DNA of 7,449 nt, from positions 1 to 7,449 of the forward strand of contig CAIVXW010000391.1 of assembly GCA_903910005.1 (NCBI GenBank). The letters run 5' to 3'. Shown here in pieces: positions 1-5,285 of the stretch. Under the pieces are notes generated by a model that made no database searches, was not told where the DNA came from, and worked only from the letters and a program-made list of their open reading frames with translations. Origin of the DNA: an uncultured Methylococcaceae bacterium. Its GTDB lineage: Bacteria > Pseudomonadota > Gammaproteobacteria > Methylococcales > Methylococcaceae. Positions within the stretch are counted from its first letter, which is position 1, and each line of letters opens with the position of its first letter. The position numbers and the translations under genes were made by a program.

Positions 1-2603
1 AGGATGTCGATGATCTCGGTCGAGACCACCGCACGGCTGACGATCTGCTGGATGGCCAGCTCGCGCCCTTGCCGGGTCATGCCGGAGCCGGTGCTGCTCT
101 TGACCAGCGCGGCACGAATGGCCTGGAAGAAGCCGACATCCTCCCGAATGTCGCGGGCCTCATCGGAAGCAGAGGCCAGGGCGAACGCCTTGGTCAACGC
201 CAGCACCGCATCCTGATAGCGGCGGTGAGCCGTCTTCTTGCCTGCCTCGGCTGGCTCTTTCGCGGCCAGTTTCTGTTGCAGGTCGAGAATCCACTCGATG
301 GCTCCCGCCATCATGGCAAGACGCTCGTCCGGAGTACCTGTCATCGCGGTGACGTAGTTGAAGCCGTGGTACATGTCCCGCACGATTTCGTACTTTTCCA
401 TCATCACCGCGACGGCCTGCGCTTCGTCAACGCCGGTGTTTTCCCGGTCGTTTTTCGAGTACTGCTGCAGGGCCGATTTCAGGTTTTGCGCGATGCCGAT
501 GTAGTCGACGATCAGCCCCGCAGGCTTGTCGCGGAACACCCGGTTCACGCGGGCAATGGCCTGCATCAAGCCGTGGCCCTGCATCGGTTTGTCCACGTAC
601 ATGGTGTGCATGCACGGTGCGTCAAAGCCGGTCAGCCACATATCCCGCACAATCACCAGCCTGAGCGGGTCTTTGGGGTCACGGGCACGCTTGGCCAGCC
701 GATCACGCCGGGCTTTATTGCCGATATGCTGCTGCCATTCCTGCGGGTCGCTCGCCGTGCCTGTCATCACAATCTTGACCGCGCCCGCGCTGTCATCGGT
801 GCTGTGCCAATCGGGGCGCAGCCTGACGATCTCCTCGTACAGCTTCACGCAAATGCGGCGGCTCATGCACACCACCATCGCCTTGCCGTCGAGGGCGGCG
901 ATTCGATCTTCAACGTGGGCAACCATGTCCCCGGCCACCAGTGCCAGCCGCTTGTCGCTACCCACCAGAACTTCAACCGTTGACCACTTCTGCTTGAACC
1001 GCTCCTGGTCGGCCAGCGAATCTTCCCCGGTGAGTTGCTCGATTTCGGCATCAATCCCTGATTTCTCGTCCTCATCCAGTTCGATGCGAGCCAGACGCGA
1101 CTCGTAGTAAATGGGCACGGTCGCGCCATCTTCGACCGCACGGCTGATGTCGTAGACATCAATGTAGTTGCCGAACACCGCCGGGGTGTTCACGTCATCG
1201 GCTTCAATCGGTGTGCCGGTAAAACCGATGAACGAAGCGTTGGGCAGGGCATCGCGCAGGTACTTGGCGAAGCCATAGGAAATTTCGCCGGTCTTGGCAT
1301 CCACCCGGGCCCTGAAGCCATACTGACTGCGGTGGGCTTCATCGGCGATAACCACCACGTTGCGCCGGGTGGTGAGGGGTTCCGCGATCTCGCCAAACTT
1401 TTGCAGGGTCGTAAAAATCACGCCACCCGAGGCCCGGCTCAAGACCTTCTGCAAATCTTCGCGGCTCTCCGCCTGCACCGGGGTTTGTCGTATCAAATCC
1501 CGGCACATCGAGAAGGTCGCAAACAACTGGTCATCCAGATCGTTTCGATCCGTGAGTACCACCAGTGTCGGATTGGCCATCGCCGGGTGCTTGATCAGCA
1601 GACCGGCGTAAAACGCCATCAACAGGCTTTTGCCGGAACCTTGGGTGTGCCAGATCACGCCGGCTCGCTGGTCACCGTGACCCTGGGTCTTCACGCTGGG
1701 CAAGCCATAGTCGGCAGGGTCTTCGGCCAGGTTTTGCGCGGAGCCTGAAGCACGAATCGTGGAGGCCACTGCGTGACGTACCGCGTGAAACTGGTGATAG
1801 CCCGCGATGATTTTGGCCAGCCCTGAGCCGGTTTCGCCGAAAACGGTGAAATGGCGCAGCAGGTCGAGCAGACGAGCTTGCTCAAAAATGCCTGCGATCA
1901 GGGTCGAGAGTTCCGGTGCCCCCTTCGGGGCAACCTCCCGACCATCGGTGGTGCGCCAGGGCATGTACCGTTCAAGATCAGCCGACAGTGATCCCACACG
2001 CGCCGCAATGCCATCCGACGTCACCAACAGCGCGTTGGTATGAAACAAGCCCGGAATCTGCTGCTTGTAGGTTTGCAGTTGATTGAACGCTCCCACCAGG
2101 GTTGCGTTGCCACTCCCTGGTGCCTTCAACTCGATGACGGCCAGCGGCAGACCGTTCACGAATACCACCACATCGGGCCGCCGCCTGTTCTGGCCATTGA
2201 TGACCACAAATTGACTCACCGCCAGCCAGTCGTTTTGCGCCGGGTGCGCGAAATCGATGAGCACCACCTTGCCTGCCGTCAGCGTGCCGTCGTCGGCGTA
2301 GTATTCAAGGTCCACGCCTTCGGTCAGCAGCCGGTGAATACGCCGGTTTTCTTCCAGCAGCGATGGCAGTTCGGACTGCATCAGCTGACGCCCCGCATCC
2401 TGCCGGGCTTCCAGCGGCAGATGCGGGTTCAGACGCGCAACGGCGTCCTCGAACCGCCTTTTAAGCACGACCTCAGCATGACTCTCACGCTCCGATCGAC
2501 GACCATCCGGGCCGATGTCCTCCTCACGCTCGATGCCGTAATCAAGGGCACGTAGCTGATCCAGTAATGCGTGTTCAACGGCGGCTTCAGATAGAAAGGC
2601 CAT
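1..2603 (-). CDS. hsdR: Type I restriction enzyme subunit R (HsdR), C-terminus beyond the window
   Basis: HsdR is the ATP-driven translocase and nuclease subunit of a type I R-M complex. It joins HsdM and HsdS, pulls DNA and cuts it at a distance when the target site is unmethylated. I translated the frame by hand: 867 codons run from the ATG at 2603 to the window edge without a stop. Visible motifs are the PD-(D/E)xK nuclease core (PD at 143-144, then E-L-K at 158-160), Walker A HTQGSGKS (319-326), the helicase Ia-like TDRNDLDDQ (351-359), DEAH box (421-424), motif III-like GFTGTP (460-465) and motif VI-like QAIARVNR (681-688). All look intact. Family members are roughly 1000 residues or more, so the C-terminal region that docks on the methyltransferase lies outside. 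The start fits the usual HsdR opening (MAFLSEAAVE). Its ribosome site is weak, but a short frame with a good AAGGAG site ends 10 bases upstream. An IS110 scar separates it from the other operon genes. Confidence 0.97.
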   Translation of the reverse strand, partial: MAFLSEAAVEHALLDQLRALDYGIEREEDIGPDGRRSERESHAEVVLKRRFEDAVARLNPHLPLEARQDAGRQLMQSELPSLLEENRRIHRLLTEGVDLEYYADDGTLTAGKVVLIDFAHPAQNDWLAVSQFVVINGQNRRRPDVVVFVNGLPLAVIELKAPGSGNATLVGAFNQLQTYKQQIPGLFHTNALLVTSDGIAARVGSLSADLERYMPWRTTDGREVAPKGAPELSTLIAGIFEQARLLDLLRHFTVFGETGSGLAKIIAGYHQFHAVRHAVASTIRASGSAQNLAEDPADYGLPSVKTQGHGDQRAGVIWHTQGSGKSLLMAFYAGLLIKHPAMANPTLVVLTDRNDLDDQLFATFSMCRDLIRQTPVQAESREDLQKVLSRASGGVIFTTLQKFGEIAEPLTTRRNVVVIADEAHRSQYGFRARVDAKTGEISYGFAKYLRDALPNASFIGFTGTPIEADDVNTPAVFGNYIDVYDISRAVEDGATVPIYYESRLARIELDEDEKSGIDAEIEQLTGEDSLADQERFKQKWSTVEVLVGSDKRLALVAGDMVAHVEDRIAALDGKAMVVCMSRRICVKLYEEIVRLRPDWHSTDDSAGAVKIVMTGTASDPQEWQQHIGNKARRDRLAKRARDPKDPLRLVIVRDMWLTGFDAPCMHTMYVDKPMQGHGLMQAIARVNRVFRDKPAGLIVDYIGIAQNLKSALQQYSKNDRENTGVDEAQAVAVMMEKYEIVRDMYHGFNYVTAMTGTPDERLAMMAGAIEWILDLQQKLAAKEPAEAGKKTAHRRYQDAVLALTKAFALASASDEARDIREDVGFFQAIRAALVKSSTGSGMTRQGRELAIQQIVSRAVVSTEIIDI

Positions 2604-2941
2604 TACAGCGTCTCAGGTGGGGATGGGGGATAAACCGGACAGTGGGTGTTGTGTCGTCATGAGCGATGCTCCTTTTGCTTTGTACGTTTCAAATTCTGTC
2701 TGGAAGACCGAACGATACGCTTCCTTGCCTCAGTACATCCTGTGTCCCTATTTCTGTGGCTTGACCCAACCAATATCCCGGGTCTACTATTGTCCTCAAT
2801 ACGACCGGTGCCTCTGCACTCTGTGTACGCGTCGGTTTTCATTTGTGCCATCGCTACTGTGGCCATAGCGCCCACTCCTCCCATCCGGGAAACACACCCA
2901 ACTCCGCCAGGGAAATCTGCCGGTTGGCAACAGCCGGGAAG
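2604..2941 (-). other. Scar region between the IS110 fragment and hsdR, no intact gene
   Basis: This stretch of over 300 bases holds no intact gene in either direction. It begins after the truncated transposase frame and ends at the hsdR start. Two minus-strand stretches look like former coding sequence: one open from 2967 to 2854 (37 codons, unrecognised) and one open from 2729 to 2613 that ends 10 bases before hsdR. They are in different frames and separated by stops. I see no clear sigma-70 promoter for hsdR and no stem-plus-T-run terminator here. How hsdR is now transcribed, by read-through from the upstream operon or from a promoter in the scar, cannot be decided by eye. Confidence 0.6.
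2613..2729 (-). pseudogene. C-terminal remnant of an unrecognised gene or leader ORF upstream of hsdR
   Basis: A minus-strand frame runs about 38 codons from just after an in-frame stop to a TGA at 2615-2613, in the same frame as hsdR and only three codons before its ATG. The first half reads like ordinary protein (EAYRSVFQTEFETYKAKG). Inside it an ATG at 2660 has a good AAGGAG ribosome site upstream and would give a 15-residue peptide, MTTQHPLSGLSPIPT. Two readings are possible: the tail of a gene cut by the IS110 event, or a leader peptide whose termination couples translation to hsdR. I do not recognise the sequence and cannot separate the two. Confidence 0.35.
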
Positions 2942-3082
2942 TCATTCGCCAGTACGCTCTTGAAAGGCTAATACCTGGGCACGCTTGAGCGTTTTGCACA
3001 GCACTGCCTTGCCGTGTTCATCTACGCCGTGTACCTGGAATACATTCTTTGCCAGATCAAGACCGATCGTTGTAATCTTCAT
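2942..3082 (-). pseudogene. IS110-family transposase, N-terminal fragment
   Basis: The frame starts at ATG 3082 behind a strong GGAGGA ribosome site and encodes 46 residues before a TGA. The first 40 residues have the characteristic opening of IS110-family DEDD transposases: MKITTIGLDLAKNVFQVHG followed by VDEHGKAVL and LKRAQVLAF. The aspartate in LDLAKN is the first catalytic acidic residue of the RuvC-like domain. After F40 the familiar sequence stops and about six unrelated residues lead to the stop. The remaining acidic residues and the C-terminal serine domain are absent, so this copy cannot be active. The break at about 2963 marks an internal deletion or recombination junction. The insertion lies between the DUF4276 gene and hsdR, in the same orientation as the operon. 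Confidence 0.8.
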
Positions 3083-3190
3083 TTTGCTCCTCCGCTTCTC
3101 GTTTCAAGTGGTTATAAAGTTCTCCACTTTGGCACATCTCGATGCCGTTTGGGGAGGGGAGGAGTCACTGCCATTATCCTATGGTTCTGT
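2963..3190 (-). mobile_element. Remnant of an IS110-family insertion sequence (left end plus start of tnp)
   Basis: This is the transposase 5' fragment together with its upstream non-coding left end. The internal limit (about 2963) is where transposase similarity stops. The outer limit is uncertain: it must lie between the DUF4276 stop at 3201 and the transposase ATG at 3082, and 3190 is an estimate. IS110 elements usually lack clear terminal inverted repeats and conspicuous target duplications, and none are visible, so the boundary cannot be read from the sequence. Sequence from 2962 to 2604 may include part of the other end, but I could not recognise it as such. Confidence 0.6.
3106..3146 (-). 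other. Two adjacent inverted repeats in the IS110 left-end non-coding region
   Basis: Just upstream of the truncated transposase lie a 6-bp perfect inverted repeat, AAGTGG at 3106-3111 and CCACTT at 3124-3129 (12-base loop), and next to it a second, GGCA at 3131-3134 and TGCC at 3143-3146 (8-base loop). Non-coding ends of IS110 elements are known to encode structured bridge RNAs that pair with target and donor DNA. In the IS621-like group this is upstream of the transposase, as here. The position fits, but the stems are short and I could not fold the region, so this is a candidate structure only. Confidence 0.35.
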
Positions 3191-3200
3191 TGTTCGTTCA

Positions 3201-3878
3201 TCATGGCTGTGCCAGCCCTCGCAAACCGTCCATCCAGCCACGAAAGTGCGCACATTCACGTTCCATGGTTTCCAGCGATATGCGCGCTGCCGCCCTTGGC
3301 CCGTGAGTCGTCTTTTTGTACTTGGGGTGCAGCAGGTTTTCCAGTCGCTTCGATGGCTTGGTGTCATAGCCGTCGTTGATATGTTCTGGGCTATCGAACA
3401 AGTTCCGTACCTTCCGCAGGATACCCAAGGCCTTGCCCCAGGTCGGCTCTGTCGCAGCCAGCGCATCCACATCCGAAAACAGCAAGCCTTCGTATTCGTA
3501 AGGCTGAATATGAGGCAGAAACTGATCTGCGCGGCAGTCAACATGCTCAACTACTGCGCGGTGCAAGGCCTGCTCAAGCAAGGCAACACGTTGATACACG
3601 TCCACGAGCTTTTGGCTTTCCTTGAACGCTGGAAAATCCGTATCCAGTCCATACAAGTCGATGAAGGAAGAGAGAACCGCGTCCGGTTTCTGGCGCAGGG
3701 TATTGCGAGCGTTGAGCAAAAAACGATGGATGCTCAGCGCACCGCCCCGGCCAGACTGCGAGGTCTTCAGTAGCTGCGGCTTCAAGTAAATCTGCAGACC
3801 ATGCAGTGCGGGTGCCACAACCTGCTTGATGAAGCGCTCTTCCGTTGGGCCTTCCGCAAAAACAATGACCTCGCGCAT
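3201..3878 (-). CDS. DUF4276 family protein, TOPRIM-like partner of the upstream ATPase
   Basis: This 225-residue protein has the hallmarks of DUF4276: VIVFAEGPTEERF at the N-terminus (E9-G-P-T-E13), LLKTSQSGRGG (37-46), FIDLYGLDTDFP (72-83) and the signature YEYEGLLFSD (127-136). The EGxTE start resembles the TOPRIM metal-binding glutamate motif of OLD-type nucleases, and FID with D74 may supply the acidic pair; nuclease activity is inferred, not shown. Families of this kind sit directly after AAA ATPases in bacterial defence loci. Here the ATG at 3878 is one base after the ATPase stop, with GGGAG upstream, so the two are probably co-translated and act together. A longer frame begins at 4007 but it would overlap the ATPase and adds no conserved sequence. 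Length is normal for the family. Its stop overlaps a further ATG (ATGA), hinting that another gene once followed before the IS110 scar. Confidence 0.85.
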   Translation of the reverse strand: MREVIVFAEGPTEERFIKQVVAPALHGLQIYLKPQLLKTSQSGRGGALSIHRFLLNARNTLRQKPDAVLSSFIDLYGLDTDFPAFKESQKLVDVYQRVALLEQALHRAVVEHVDCRADQFLPHIQPYEYEGLLFSDVDALAATEPTWGKALGILRKVRNLFDSPEHINDGYDTKPSKRLENLLHPKYKKTTHGPRAAARISLETMERECAHFRGWMDGLRGLAQP

Positions 3879-3879
3879 G

Positions 3880-4986
3880 TCACGGTCTCCCGCCCAGGAT
3901 GTTGCGCTTCCACAGCTCGCCCAGCGCGTAGTCCTGTAACCAGTCAGCCAACTCTGCTTCGTTGAGGCGCTTGAAGGTGGAGGCACCATTTTCCTGATCC
4001 ACCACAATCACGTCGTCTGGTGACAGTTCGTTGATCAACTCCACCGACTGCGTGGAAACGATCAACTGCTTATCCTCAGCCACCTGCCTGAAAATATCCG
4101 CCAGAACATTTACCGCGTAGGGATGCAGCCCCAATTCTGGTTCGTCAATCAGAATAGTGTCGGGCAGCAATGCGGCAGGCTGCAAAAGCAGAGTCACCAG
4201 ACAGATGAAACGCAAGCTTCCATCCGAAAGTAGATGCGCCTTGAAGGGGCTATCGGGGTGCCCTGCCTGCAGCCATTCGAGCTGAACATATTCCTCATTG
4301 GCTCGATGCACAAAATCATCGAAAAACGGCAATACCAGACGGACGGTTTCAACAATCCGCCGGTACTCCTGTGGATATTTTCGATACAGCATGAGCAGAT
4401 AAGGAGCCAGATTCGCTGCATCCGGCTTTAAGCGCAAATTATCGTTGGTTGGGTGAATTCGTTTCACAACGGCGGTATCGCTGGTGTCGTGGAAGTGATA
4501 AACACGCCAGCTGCTGATAGCGGGTCGAACATAGTTTGAATGCTGATCCCTGGCATCTCTGAGCCTGGCTTCGGCATGTCCCTGCCCCAATGAAAAATCG
4601 GGGTTCATGACAGGCATTTCGCTACTGCCAAAAAATCGGCACTCCTCAGATTCAAACAGCAAGCGATTATCCGCTGAGGGTGCCAGACTGAACCGATAGC
4701 CTTGCTGCACATGCGTTGCACTCTCCACTGGAAACCAGAAAGCCATTTCCATTCCGGGTGTGATTTGGCGACCAAAATGCAGGAAGGCATCGATCCCGCC
4801 TTGCTTCTGCACATAGAGCTGTAATTGCTGCTCGTACATCGCATGCAGGAATTTGAACAAGCCAATGAAATTACTCTTGCCGGCACCATTGGCACCAATC
4901 AGGACATTCAATGGGCGTAGAGGGAAATTTTCCAGCCTGGCAATGGACTTGTAACCCTTGATCGTGAGTTTCTGAATTTGGGTCAT
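3880..4986 (-). CDS. RloA-like AAA ATPase (SMC/ABC-type, AAA_21/COG4637 class)
   Basis: This 368-residue protein is a predicted ATPase of the OLD/RecF-like group found as an R-linked ORF in type I R-M loci. Walker A is GANGAGKS (31-38), the ABC-type signature is LLSDGSLRF (252-260), Walker B is ILIDEPELGLHP (278-289, D281/E282) and the switch region is STQS (311-314). All expected motifs are present. The middle part (about 50-240) is the variable insert of the family. No TOPRIM nuclease is fused to its C-terminus; that role is probably supplied by the DUF4276 protein encoded one base downstream. The start at 4986 is preceded by GGAGGA at ideal spacing, and the N-terminus (KLTIKGYKSIARLENF) is the standard beta-strand opening of these ATPases. 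It likely senses a phage or DNA state and controls the partner. The exact trigger is unknown. A RecF-like repair role is less likely given the context. Confidence 0.9.
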   Translation of the reverse strand: MTQIQKLTIKGYKSIARLENFPLRPLNVLIGANGAGKSNFIGLFKFLHAMYEQQLQLYVQKQGGIDAFLHFGRQITPGMEMAFWFPVESATHVQQGYRFSLAPSADNRLLFESEECRFFGSSEMPVMNPDFSLGQGHAEARLRDARDQHSNYVRPAISSWRVYHFHDTSDTAVVKRIHPTNDNLRLKPDAANLAPYLLMLYRKYPQEYRRIVETVRLVLPFFDDFVHRANEEYVQLEWLQAGHPDSPFKAHLLSDGSLRFICLVTLLLQPAALLPDTILIDEPELGLHPYAVNVLADIFRQVAEDKQLIVSTQSVELINELSPDDVIVVDQENGASTFKRLNEAELADWLQDYALGELWKRNILGGRP

Positions 4987-5042
4987 ATCATTCCTCCAAC
5001 AATGGCATTAGAAACGATGCGCTTCCTTACATCAGGCTCAAA

Positions 5043-5285
5043 TCATCCAGCGACAGTCGGCGGCCCTGGCACCGAAATCTGCCGTGATACCACGGCTGCC
5101 GGGGCACCCCCTGTCAGCCGTGCCTTCGGTGCAACGTCTTGTGGCAATGCGGCCAATTCCGTTTTGACGGATTCAAGCCGGGATTCCAGACTCATACGCT
5201 CAAGAAGATGGTCTTCCGGGAGGTTCGAGAGCAAGGCTTGCAGCTCGGTGATTTCGGAACTGAGGGACAGATACTCAGGGTTCAT
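5043..5285 (-). CDS. Small helical protein between hsdS and the ATPase, probably a truncated frameshifted relic
   Basis: The ATG at 5285 overlaps the HsdS stop in an ATGA arrangement and has GGAGG eight bases upstream, so I prefer it to the ATG at 5300. The 80-residue product is helical and charged at first (MNPEYLSLSSEITELQALL, then LPEDHLLERMSLESRLESVKTELAALP), consistent with a short coiled coil. From memory this matches the N-terminus of an uncharacterised family of roughly 200 residues found in type I R-M loci, in which the sequence continues KARLTF...GSxGIxADFG. Here KARLT is followed by low-complexity sequence, but one frame over the DNA reads GSRGITADFGARAAD. The two frames would join if the five-base G run at 5111-5107 had one more G. 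The rest of the longer protein is missing. The family's function is unknown to me. It may be an expressed short protein or a decaying gene. Confidence 0.6.
   Translation of the reverse strand: MNPEYLSLSSEITELQALLSNLPEDHLLERMSLESRLESVKTELAALPQDVAPKARLTGGAPAAVVSRQISVPGPPTVAG

Noticed and set aside
69..983. Long plus-strand open frame of about 300 codons
   Set aside because: It is antisense to hsdR, has a histidine/arginine-rich composition typical of a shadow frame, and shows no family motif, while the opposite strand has every HsdR motif.
1917..1932. Six-base-pair hairpin TGCCCC/GGGGCA
   Set aside because: It lies inside intact hsdR coding sequence and has no T-run, so it is not a convincing terminator.
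3109..3120. TATAAC-like -10 element in the IS110 left end (minus strand)
   Set aside because: No acceptable -35 hexamer lies 16-18 bases upstream, and the sequence is also part of an inverted repeat, so I do not call a promoter.
2985..3773. Plus-strand open frame of 262 codons
   Set aside because: It crosses the IS110 left end and runs antisense through the DUF4276 gene, whose own frame has clear family signatures.
3879..4007. Upstream start for the DUF4276 gene at 4007
   Set aside because: The extra 43 residues lie wholly within the ATPase gene in another frame and resemble no protein. The ATG at 3878 matches the family's usual start.
2711..5028. Near-identical 16-base words at 2711-2726 and 5013-5028 (one mismatch)
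   Set aside because: One such pair is about what chance gives in a window this size. The flanking sequence does not continue the match, and no function is apparent.
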